A stretch of DNA of 64,000 bases. Origin: Photobacterium halotolerans DSM 18316 (GTDB lineage: Bacteria; Pseudomonadota; Gammaproteobacteria; Enterobacterales; Vibrionaceae). How positions within the stretch are numbered: position 1 is the stretch's first letter; the number at the start of each line of letters is the position of its first letter. Below the pieces are notes generated by a model that saw only the letters and a list, made by a program, of their open reading frames with translations, ran no database searches and was not told the origin of the DNA. The position numbers and the translations under genes are program-made. The stretch covers positions 85,735-149,734 of the forward strand of contig NZ_AULG01000017.1 of NCBI RefSeq assembly GCF_000425165.1, in the 5' to 3' direction. Positions 26,470 through 34,372 of the stretch are shown piece by piece.

Positions 26470-26642
26470 ATAAAAAACAAAGCACGTCACATTAAAAAAT
26501 AAAAACCATGATGACACAAAGAAAATAAGGTATTAAACAAAGGTTATCAGCACAAACTAACATTATCTTTATCGTGTGCCTGAAAAATCAAGCACCATTA
26601 ACCAACAAATACAAGCGTCAGTTAATCTATGAGGAAAACAAT

Positions 26643-27269
26643 ATGTCACAGTCACAAATCAACTTAAACTTTATTAACCGCTCTAATGATGTCAACAACA
26701 GCGAAGTGGTTATTTTCCAGAAAAATGTCGCCGAGAGTTTTGATGAAATAGCCATTGCCTGGCGGGTTATCCAAAACTGTGGACGTAATGATAACCATCC
26801 TTTCGTTTATCCTCTGAAATTCGAAGTCTGTGCGAGTGATTCCTTCGGTAATTACACACCACAGATGACAGCCTACGACGGCCAGGCCTACGAAATGGTG
26901 AAAGACACGTCAGGTGATGTACTTCGGCTTGCCAGTACACCCGCCGTATCTCAACAGGAAGTCGAACTTCGTAACAACCTGAGCAGCGGTTCAATTAATG
27001 CCAATATCTATCGTGACGGAAAGTTACTGGCTGCTAAAACCAATGTCTCACCTGGTCAGAAAGGGGTTTTCCAATTCCATCCAAGTATTTTCGTCGGGGT
27101 TGCATCACAAGTGGTTGAAGGTGAGGTGATGAATTCAGCGATTATCCAGCAAGTGAACACTGAAATTAACCTGTTTGGTATTCAAAGCGCTGATCTTGTT
27201 ATGACTGGCGGTGGTTCAGGACCAACAGCTTCGCCATTTGAATTCCATCTGGAAAACATCAATAAATAA
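26643..27269 (+). CDS. Hypothetical 208-residue soluble protein, paralogue A
   Basis: Start at ATG 26643 (MSQSQINLNF) with GAGGAAAACAAT upstream; a 23-residue extension to 26574 uses a GTG and lacks a ribosome site. No signal peptide. Predicted mostly beta. Motifs shared with the 193-residue protein at 27958: SEVVIFQKN, IAWRVIQNCG, HPF, DSFGNYTP, and near the C terminus LVMTGGGSGP followed by ASPFEFHLE. These give a common pattern of conserved Phe, Trp, Cys and Gly residues. I do not recognise a characterised family. It could be a structural or secreted protein without a classical signal. Confidence 0.75.
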   Translation: MSQSQINLNFINRSNDVNNSEVVIFQKNVAESFDEIAIAWRVIQNCGRNDNHPFVYPLKFEVCASDSFGNYTPQMTAYDGQAYEMVKDTSGDVLRLASTPAVSQQEVELRNNLSSGSINANIYRDGKLLAAKTNVSPGQKGVFQFHPSIFVGVASQVVEGEVMNSAIIQQVNTEINLFGIQSADLVMTGGGSGPTASPFEFHLENINK

Positions 27270-27283
27270 AACTTAATAACCCG

Positions 27284-27310
27284 GGTGTTACAGCTTTTTA
27301 CTGTAGCACC
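27284..27310 (+). other. Intercistronic hairpin in the unknown cluster
   Basis: Ten-base stem GGTGTTACAG/CTGTAGCACC (one GU pair) with a loop of seven bases. No T-run follows, so it may be an RNA-stability or attenuation element between the second and third genes. Confidence 0.6.
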
Positions 27311-27345
27311 TGCTTCAATCAACTCTTCTGTAAAGAGACATTATT

Positions 27346-27921
27346 ATGACGGACACTCAAACACTCTCAAATTCACACACCTGGCAGTCTGGCGACTGGA
27401 AAGATAAAGCCAACAGCCAAGCTCCTTATAACGGCATCCAGATCACTGGTATTCCGCAATATAATGATAACGGCGCGTTTGTGTCAGCGGCCATTACCAT
27501 TACGGATTATACGAATGATCCGGCGGGCATCAGCAGTAACATTCAGGCATTAACGATCGCACAAGGAAAAATAAACATCCCAGCCCCTGAAGCGCCGACA
27601 GATTCCGCTGACGCTGACAACAGCAATGAAACGACAAATTCAGATTCAGAACCAAACACTGCGCCTGATAACAGCGATACCGCCACGGTAGACGCCACTT
27701 CAGAACAAATCAACGCGGAGCCGGAAAATAATCAGAACGCGCAGCCTGATCCAAGTGATGATAAAAATAACGACTTTACCGTTAATGGATGGCTTGCTCT
27801 GGAAAGCAATACCATGGATCTTTTTCTGCGGGTGCATTTTATGTACGGTCTCGAACCCTTTCAAAAGGAAGAGCTTGGCTACATTATGGGCTTCAGTGCG
27901 TTATTGAAAAGTGACGACTGA
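27346..27921 (+). CDS. Hypothetical 191-residue protein with acidic low-complexity linker
   Basis: Three parts. Residues 1-82 are a small domain with Trp pairs (HTWQSGDWKD) and beta-like segments (GIQITGIPQY, FVSAAITITDY). Residues 83-143 are an acidic linker rich in Asp, Asn, Glu, Ser and Pro. Residues 144-191 are a compact domain (DFTVNGWLALES, MDLFLRVHFMYGLEPF). No Cys, no signal peptide, no recognised family. The gene lies between the two paralogues and is on the same strand. Confidence 0.72.
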   Translation: MTDTQTLSNSHTWQSGDWKDKANSQAPYNGIQITGIPQYNDNGAFVSAAITITDYTNDPAGISSNIQALTIAQGKINIPAPEAPTDSADADNSNETTNSDSEPNTAPDNSDTATVDATSEQINAEPENNQNAQPDPSDDKNNDFTVNGWLALESNTMDLFLRVHFMYGLEPFQKEELGYIMGFSALLKSDD

Positions 27922-27957
27922 GACGTTCAGTTGTTCAATTATCGGGGACAGGAAAGT

Positions 27958-28539
27958 ATGCAAACGGATATTTCCTTTCGCAACTTATCATTGAACACTC
28001 ATTTGCCGAGTGTCACTATTTTTCAGCGAAATCATCTTAATAACAGTACAAGGTGTATTGCATGGAAAGTCATAACGCACTGCCAGTACAAATGGAGTCA
28101 TCCGTTCAGAATAGAGACAAGTTACAGTTACCGGCTCTGCGATAGCCATGGTAATTACAGTACCGCCAGAAACCTATCTCTGGAGAAACTCCCCCATCAC
28201 GACGAACATGGCCTGCTAATCACTCGGGACACCAACATTATCAGTGTGAGGAAAACCACAGACAATAAATATACAGGTATTCAGTTGCTGAAGAACAATC
28301 GCGTCATTGCCAATAACGCATTAAGTAATGACTTTCACACGTCGTTTCAACTGACGGACACATTTTATATCGCGGCAGATCTGAGGACATCACAAGGAAA
28401 ACTCATACACCCCATCAATATGAACATGAGTCTGACAGGCTTTGATATTCACGATAAAACCAGAATCGATATTACTATGACAGGTGGCCAACCGGGGGCG
28501 GAGTCCAGCCCCCTGACGTTTCAGATTTCAGCTATTTAA
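27958..28539 (+). CDS. Hypothetical 193-residue soluble protein, paralogue B
   Basis: Start at ATG 27958 (MQTDISFRN) with AGGAAAG upstream; the frame continues nine codons upstream without a ribosome site. It is a diverged copy of the 208-residue protein: [29 protein letters not shown], then [11 protein letters not shown] and SPLTFQIS. Compared with paralogue A it is shorter and more basic. Its stop codon overlaps that of dsdA on the other strand. No characterised family recognised. Confidence 0.72.
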   Translation: MQTDISFRNLSLNTHLPSVTIFQRNHLNNSTRCIAWKVITHCQYKWSHPFRIETSYSYRLCDSHGNYSTARNLSLEKLPHHDEHGLLITRDTNIISVRKTTDNKYTGIQLLKNNRVIANNALSNDFHTSFQLTDTFYIAADLRTSQGKLIHPINMNMSLTGFDIHDKTRIDITMTGGQPGAESSPLTFQISAI

Positions 28540-29879
28540 GACACAGTATCAACACCCGATTTGGCAAGATACGACGCCATTTCTTCAGGTGGTACCATGC
28601 CACCGCCCGTTGCCCAGACAAGATGAGTCGCATTTTTCATTTTCTGGTGATCAAACAGCATGCGAGCGGCATAGTCATGGTCCCGGCTGACATGCACGGG
28701 ACCGGGCATACCTGCCAAGGCAGACGGCTCCAGTTTAATGCCCTCGCTTTGCGCTAACTGCCCCAGTAAACGGTACATGTGCTCATCCGACAGCGTGAAA
28801 TACCCGTCCAGCATTCTCTCCATAGCCCGCCCCACAAAACCAGACGCCCGGCCTACTGCCAGCCCATCGGCTGCCGTCAGATTATCCAGGCCAATATCCT
28901 GTACAGAGATCGCATCATGCAAACCGGTATGCACCCCCAGTAACATGCAGGGCGAATGGGTGGGTTCAGCAAAAATACAGTGAACGTGATCGCCAAACGC
29001 CATTTTTAATCCAAATGCAACACCACCAGGCCCGCCACCAACGCCGCATGGCAGGTAAACGAACAGCGGGTGCGTATCATCAACCACAATCCCCTGCTCT
29101 GCAAATTGCTTTTTCAGACGCTCACCAGCCACAGAATAACCAAGAAACAAGGTACGGGAATTTTCATCATCAATAAAAAAACAGCGCGGATCTTTCTCAG
29201 ATTCTTTGCGCCCTTTTTCTACCGCAACGCCATAATCCTGTTCATACTCCACTACATTCACGCCATGATCTCTGAGCTTCTGCTTTTTCCACTCTCTGGC
29301 ATCCGCTGACATGTGAACCGACACAGAGAAGCCCAGTTTGGCACTCATAATGCCAATCGACATCCCCAGATTACCTGTCGAGCCGACCGCAATACTGTAC
29401 TGGCTGAAAAAATCCCTGAAAGCGTCCGAATACAATTTACTGTAATCATCGGATACAGACAGCAACCCGGCTTGTGTCGCCAGTTTTTCAGCGTGTGTCA
29501 GGACTTCGTAAATACCGCCCCGCGCTTTGATCGAGCCGGAAATAGGCAGATGGCTGTCTTTTTTCAGCATCAAACGACCCGCAATCTCAGTGCCGTAACA
29601 AGCCTCAAGAGACTGCTTCATCGCAGGGATATCAACCAGCTCAGACTCAATCAAACCGTTTGTCTTTGCCGTTTCAGGAAATACAGTTGCCAGAAAAGGT
29701 GCAAACCTTGCCAGCCTGTCACTGGCATCCTGAATGTCCTGAGCATCTAAACCTACGTGAGGCAAGGCTTTACTCACACTGGTGACAGCCGGGTTAAACC
29801 AGCACACTTCCTCCAAAGCAGTCAATTGATTAAGTAATGGGTAATCAGCCTTAAGCTTTTCCACATCAATGGGAGTCAT
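28536..29879 (-). CDS. dsdA: D-serine ammonia-lyase (D-serine dehydratase)
   Basis: A 447-residue PLP enzyme that turns D-serine into pyruvate and ammonia. The cofactor Lys lies in SGSIKARGG near 120 and the glycine-rich phosphate loop is [13 protein letters not shown] near 278. [13 protein letters not shown] near 171 is also conserved. Start at ATG 29879 (MTPIDVEKL) with AAGGAAC upstream; a 63-residue extension would be a hydrophobic segment absent from the family. No dsdC regulator or dsdX permease lies nearby. It is divergent from lipA. Confidence 0.94.
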   Translation of the reverse strand: MTPIDVEKLKADYPLLNQLTALEEVCWFNPAVTSVSKALPHVGLDAQDIQDASDRLARFAPFLATVFPETAKTNGLIESELVDIPAMKQSLEACYGTEIAGRLMLKKDSHLPISGSIKARGGIYEVLTHAEKLATQAGLLSVSDDYSKLYSDAFRDFFSQYSIAVGSTGNLGMSIGIMSAKLGFSVSVHMSADAREWKKQKLRDHGVNVVEYEQDYGVAVEKGRKESEKDPRCFFIDDENSRTLFLGYSVAGERLKKQFAEQGIVVDDTHPLFVYLPCGVGGGPGGVAFGLKMAFGDHVHCIFAEPTHSPCMLLGVHTGLHDAISVQDIGLDNLTAADGLAVGRASGFVGRAMERMLDGYFTLSDEHMYRLLGQLAQSEGIKLEPSALAGMPGPVHVSRDHDYAARMLFDHQKMKNATHLVWATGGGMVPPEEMASYLAKSGVDTVS

Positions 29880-30125
29880 GGCAGGTTCCTTTTGGTAACT
29901 AAAGACAACGAAGAGATTGCTGAGCAAAGTGATTCTAAGTGGAGTGAGGACAGATAGAAAGCACTCCGAAACTATCACGCTGACTGTGGGTAGACAGCCC
30001 ATTACAAAAATACAAATACGAAACAAAAATAACACAATGATCACAAATAAATAACATTTGTGAGGCAAGGCTGAATTTTGCCACTATGATTCCAACTCAT
30101 CGGAGGTCTAACAAGGAGAGTAACA

Positions 30126-31067
30126 TTGAAACAATTAATCAGTTTCTTCATCTGTTGTATCGCAACCTTTACCTGCCAGGCAGGGAGTAGCACTGCCGGC
30201 GTATCAGGAAAAGGCTATACCGAAACCCAATACCCCATCATATTGGTTCATGGGCTGTTTGGTTTTGATTCCTTAGCTGGAATTGATTACTTCTACGGTA
30301 TCCCACACGCACTGAACAAGGATGGCGCGACCGTTTATGTCGCTCAGGTCTCAGCCACAAACAGCACCGAATTACGCGGTGAGCAGCTATTGGCACAAGT
30401 GGAAGATGTGCTGGCCATCAGCGGAGCTGAAAAAGTGAACCTGATTGGACACAGCCACGGTGGCCCGACCGCTCGCTACGTCGCTTCAGTTGCACCTGAA
30501 CTGGTTGCTTCTGTAACCAGTATCGGCGGAGTGAATAAAGGCTCGCGCATTGCTGATATTGTCCGGGGCACGATACCGGAAGACTCTCTGCCGGAAGGCA
30601 TCGCCGTTGAACTGGCACAGGGACTGGTCACCTTGATCAACCTTTTATCCGGCGGCAGTGAATTACCGCAAGACCCGCTTGAGTCACTGGCCGCTCTCAC
30701 CACTGAAGGCTCGCTGGCATTTAATCAGAAATACCCGGAAGGCATCCCCACCACCCGATGCGGTGAAGGGGACTATGTTGCTGACAATGGTGTGTATTAC
30801 TTCTCGTGGAGCGGCACAGGCAATTTCACCAATGCACTGGACCCGACCGATGCCGCAATGACTGTGCTGGGCATGGCATTTGACGAGCCGAATGATGGTC
30901 TGGTGGGTCGTTGCAGTTCGCACCTGGGCAAAGTGATACGTGATGATTATAAGATGAATCATCTCGATGAAATCAACGGCTTGCTGGGCATTACGCATTT
31001 GTTCGAAACCGCGCCTACCACACTGTACCGCCAGCATGCGAACCGTTTACAGCTACAGGGCTTATAA
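30126..31067 (+). CDS. lipA: Secreted triacylglycerol lipase, family I.1
   Basis: A 313-residue exported lipase. Signal peptide about 1-19. ILVHGLFGFDSLAGIDYFYG near 38-57 gives the oxyanion region; the nucleophile is Ser in GHSHGG near 109-114. The catalytic Asp (NDGLVGRCSSHLG near 258-270) and His (KMNHLDEING near 278) are present. Two Cys (CGEGDY and GRCSSH) can form the disulfide known in Pseudomonas LipA. The start is TTG 30126 with AAGGAGAG upstream. It is followed after three bases by its foldase, so it is probably exported and leaves through type II secretion. Confidence 0.92.
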   Translation: MKQLISFFICCIATFTCQAGSSTAGVSGKGYTETQYPIILVHGLFGFDSLAGIDYFYGIPHALNKDGATVYVAQVSATNSTELRGEQLLAQVEDVLAISGAEKVNLIGHSHGGPTARYVASVAPELVASVTSIGGVNKGSRIADIVRGTIPEDSLPEGIAVELAQGLVTLINLLSGGSELPQDPLESLAALTTEGSLAFNQKYPEGIPTTRCGEGDYVADNGVYYFSWSGTGNFTNALDPTDAAMTVLGMAFDEPNDGLVGRCSSHLGKVIRDDYKMNHLDEINGLLGITHLFETAPTTLYRQHANRLQLQGL

Positions 31068-31070
31068 ATA

Positions 31071-31940
31071 ATGAAAAAGACCGTACTTTCACTCATAGGT
31101 GTAGCAGCAGCGGCGAGTGCGGTCTGTTTCTACTACCCAACGACCTCCGATGCACCCGCTATACAAGTGCCTTCCCAGCAAGACACGAAGGTAGACACTT
31201 ATTCATCACGCGATACTTTTGATTATTTTCTGTCAGGTCTTGGCGAGGCAGATCTTGAGACTCTAAAGACACATTTCAACACTTACAATGCCGGACAGCC
31301 GGAGGCTTATCAGCTGGACAACGACTTGTTCGAGCGATTCATTCAATATCGGGCGGCACTGAGCAATCTTAACCCCGGCAACCGGCATCCATTAAATACT
31401 GAAAGCCTGCAGCGATTAAACGATCAGGTCATGCAAACCCAGTCTGCATTTTTCAGTGCCGAAGAACAGCAAAGGCTGTTTGGTGAAGAAAATATGCAGC
31501 GGCAACTCGCCTTGCGGCAGCTTGAATTAAAAGACCACATAATCAACCAGGACGATTACTACAATGCCTGGGAGCAGGAAATCAATACCCTGCCACCTGT
31601 GATGCAGCAGAGCTACCGAAATGCCGCAGTGTTATCGCAGTTGCAAGCTACAAACTCCCTAGAGGAACAGGACAGATATCTGAAACAGCAAGCATTAGTG
31701 GGGCCTGAAGCCGCTGACAGACTGGTGGCTTTGCGCAAAACACGAGAAGCTTTTCAAACTAAGCTGGAGCACTATTTTCAGCAGCGGGATGCAATTTTAA
31801 CGGATAACAACCTGGCGAAAGAACAAGAGCAACAGGCGTTGAATGAACTCAGACAGACCTTGTTTACTGCCAGCCAGATCCGTCGTGTTCAGGCTCTGGA
31901 ATCCATCAGGGATACTCAGCTCGTTGCTAAAAGCCAGTAA
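31071..31940 (+). CDS. lifO: Lipase-specific foldase (LifO/LipB)
   Basis: A 289-residue membrane-anchored chaperone. Residues 5-22 form a single membrane helix. The conserved foldase motif is SRDTFDYFLSGLGE near residues 47-60 (RxxFDY...GLGE). The rest is an elongated Gln/Glu-rich helical domain with many Leu, as in lipase chaperones that wrap around the lipase. It folds the lipase in the periplasm and is essential for its activity in the family. It starts three bases after the lipase stop with no clear own ribosome site, which suggests translational coupling. Confidence 0.92.
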   Translation: MKKTVLSLIGVAAAASAVCFYYPTTSDAPAIQVPSQQDTKVDTYSSRDTFDYFLSGLGEADLETLKTHFNTYNAGQPEAYQLDNDLFERFIQYRAALSNLNPGNRHPLNTESLQRLNDQVMQTQSAFFSAEEQQRLFGEENMQRQLALRQLELKDHIINQDDYYNAWEQEINTLPPVMQQSYRNAAVLSQLQATNSLEEQDRYLKQQALVGPEAADRLVALRKTREAFQTKLEHYFQQRDAILTDNNLAKEQEQQALNELRQTLFTASQIRRVQALESIRDTQLVAKSQ

Positions 31941-32003
31941 ATAGAATATGCCCCGGCTATCTGGCCAGGGCAAACAAGCATTGGTGACAATATCAGCCTT
32001 GCA

Positions 32004-33197
32004 TCAGTCTTTTTGGGGACGTTTGTGTTTCGGGACATAATTGAGCACAGTCACCGGCACAGGTTTTTTCGGCGCAAAACCTTCGACTTCCCGGCGCTCA
32101 ATCAAATGTCCAAGACGACTCTCGATCATGCACAGGTTTTTGAAGTTATCTTTTGACACAAAAGAGATAGCTTCACCTGTCGCATCTGCACGTCCGGTTC
32201 GGCCGATACGGTGCACGTACTCATCTGCCGGGAATGGCAAATCGTAATTGACCACACGTGACAATTCTTCAATGTCGATACCACGAGCACCGACGCCAGT
32301 CGCTATCAGATACTTAATCTTGCCTGCTTTAAAATCCGCCAGCAATTGAGCACGTATAGCCTGGCTGCGCCCACTGTGAAACGCTTCGGCTTCAATACCG
32401 CGTTTTTCCAGCTGAGAGGCCAGTTTCGCTGCACCGTGCTTGGTTTCTATGAAGATCAATGCCTGATCCCACTGATTTTCCTGAATCAGGTGACTCAGGA
32501 GCGCAGATTTTTTGTCTTTATCAACCGTTATTAACCATTGTGAAATATTCGCTTTTGATGCCTGATTGGCCGCGATGCTTATTTCATACGGGTTATTGAC
32601 AACCGATTTTGCCAGATCCCGCACCTTGTTCGACAAGGTGGCAGAAAACAGCAAAAACTGACTATTGTCTGGCAGACGATCCAGGATCTTGTTGATGGCT
32701 TCAATAAAGCCCATATCCAGCATCCGGTCCGCTTCATCCAGCACCACCATCTCGATTTCTTCGAAATACACGGCACGCTGACCATACATATCAATCAAAC
32801 GGCCCGGCGTTGCCACCAGCACATCCACACCGTCGATCAGACGTTGCTTTTGCTGCTGCTCATCGACACCGCCGTACATCGCCAGCGACGTCAAACCCAG
32901 GTGCTTACCGTAATGGGTGACCTTTTCTTCCACCTGCATCGCCAGCTCGCGGGTTGGCACCAGAATTAGGGATCGAACGCGCTTTTTACGCTGGGTCTGA
33001 CCTTGACTCAGTCTTTCCAGCATTGGCAACACAAAACTGGCTGTTTTACCTGTACCTGTCTGGGCGGCAGCAATAAGATTCTGCCCTTCCAGTATCACAG
33101 GAATGGCTTTCGCCTGAATCGTTGTCGGTTTTGTGTAACCCAGCTCGGCCACTGCTTTATTCAGTGGTGCACTAAGTCCGAGAGTAGAAAATGGCAT
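32004..33197 (-). CDS. RhlE-like DEAD-box RNA helicase with altered motif V
   Basis: A 397-residue helicase. Motif I AAQTGTGKT near 46, PTRELAMQVEE near 88, DEAD near 152, SAT near 184, motif VI HRIGRTGRA near 330. Motif V, normally ATDxAARGxD, reads ATGVGARGID: Asp is Gly and the first Ala is Gly. The two other helicases in this window keep the standard form. The C-terminal extension is short and basic (VPKHKRPQKD). Role probably in ribosome biogenesis or RNA decay. Start preceded by AGGGGCGA. Confidence 0.88.
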   Translation of the reverse strand: MPFSTLGLSAPLNKAVAELGYTKPTTIQAKAIPVILEGQNLIAAAQTGTGKTASFVLPMLERLSQGQTQRKKRVRSLILVPTRELAMQVEEKVTHYGKHLGLTSLAMYGGVDEQQQKQRLIDGVDVLVATPGRLIDMYGQRAVYFEEIEMVVLDEADRMLDMGFIEAINKILDRLPDNSQFLLFSATLSNKVRDLAKSVVNNPYEISIAANQASKANISQWLITVDKDKKSALLSHLIQENQWDQALIFIETKHGAAKLASQLEKRGIEAEAFHSGRSQAIRAQLLADFKAGKIKYLIATGVGARGIDIEELSRVVNYDLPFPADEYVHRIGRTGRADATGEAISFVSKDNFKNLCMIESRLGHLIERREVEGFAPKKPVPVTVLNYVPKHKRPQKD

Positions 33198-33343
33198 GTA
33201 TCGCCCCTGGTTGATCTGAACGCGGTAAAAGTAGAGCTGCCCCTACATCAAGCGCGGGAGTTTACCACGGAGTCTGCTGACCAGTGAGAAGAATTATCTC
33301 CCGATTTCCCTCCCTGAATATTGAGAGGGAAGCCGGAGCCAGA

Positions 33344-34009
33344 TCAAACCCTTTGTGCAACGTCTGTGCCCGCTTCATCTTCCGGCACAATATCGGTTTC
33401 CTGCAAAGCCTCTTTCAACCAGGCTTTGACCGCTGCCGACTGCAGTACTTTGTCCATATAACGCTTGCTGAGTTCGGAGACCTCAATACCATACGTTTTA
33501 AAACGAAGCACAACAGGCGCAAACATACAGTCCGCGATACTCCACTCACCGAACAGCCAGCCGCCATTGTCACTGTATTTAAGCATCTGGTCACGCCAGA
33601 TCTGATCAATCCGGGCGATATCATTCTGCGCCGCCTCAGACAACTCAACATGCCGTCGGGCACGGCAGTTCATCGGCATTTCATTGCGCAGTGCAGTAAA
33701 GCCTGAGTGCATTTCACAACTGATTGCCCGCGCCTTTGCCCGCTCAATATTATCCTGCGGCCAGGCACGTCCCTGACAGTAAGTTTCATTTATGTACTCA
33801 CATATCGCCAGCGAATCCCAAACCGTGACATCACCATCAATCAACACAGGTACTTTCGCGGCCGGCGAGTAAACTTCCAGCGTGCGGTAAAAACTGTCGG
33901 TAAACAGCGTAAGCTTATTTTCATTAAAAGGTATACCATTCTGAACCAGCATCAGCCAGCCGCGAAAAGACCAGCTTGAATAGTTTTTATTGCCGATAAT
34001 CAATTGCAT
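33344..34009 (-). CDS. Glutathione S-transferase family protein
   Basis: A 221-residue protein. N-terminal thioredoxin-like domain with NKNYSSWSFRGWLML at 8-22 (Ser likely contacts glutathione), the cis-Pro KVPVLIDGD near 52, and the Glu-Ser replaced by Asp-Ser in TVWDSLAICEYI near 62-73. C-terminal helical domain contains WSIADCMFAPVV near 160. It probably uses glutathione for detoxification or disulfide exchange. GAGGGCA precedes the start. Confidence 0.88.
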   Translation of the reverse strand: MQLIIGNKNYSSWSFRGWLMLVQNGIPFNENKLTLFTDSFYRTLEVYSPAAKVPVLIDGDVTVWDSLAICEYINETYCQGRAWPQDNIERAKARAISCEMHSGFTALRNEMPMNCRARRHVELSEAAQNDIARIDQIWRDQMLKYSDNGGWLFGEWSIADCMFAPVVLRFKTYGIEVSELSKRYMDKVLQSAAVKAWLKEALQETDIVPEDEAGTDVAQRV

Positions 34010-34372
34010 ATCTTGCCCTCATCCTGAACAGTGTCTAAACGTTTCAGTACACCCTACGCCTTTCCCGGCATAGTGACTAACGCATAATTCTGATAGCACA
34101 TATCAGGATTCAGAATGGGTATTCATCCCTTTTTATGTCGCGATGAATACATACATTCATACTTCGCATGCCGGAATCTTTAGTGACTTTGAGCACATTT
34201 TTATACTTCACGTTTAATATTTTTGCGAACCACTCTGCAGTTTAAAAAACACCTGCAAAAAAAGTGAAAATGACAGGGTAAAACGACACTCAGCCTATAA
34301 ATAAGTCATTCACATCAATAATTTACATCTGTACAATCGCCAGACATTCTTTGGCCTCTTCGATAAAAAACT
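34010..34372 (+). other. Intergenic region upstream of the Tle1-like gene
   Basis: A 363-base AT-rich stretch between the divergent GST and Tle1-like genes. A short inverted repeat CTGATA-N5-TATCAG lies near 34090-34106. No ribosome site is visible for the downstream gene. No coding frame was supported. Confidence 0.45.

Noticed and set aside
29880..30068. 63-residue N-terminal extension of D-serine dehydratase
   Set aside because: The extension is hydrophobic and absent from the family; ATG 29879 has a good ribosome site.
31949..31972. Hairpin between lifO and the RhlE-like gene as terminator
   Set aside because: Only five pairs, then a mismatch and two pairs, with no T-run; too weak to call.
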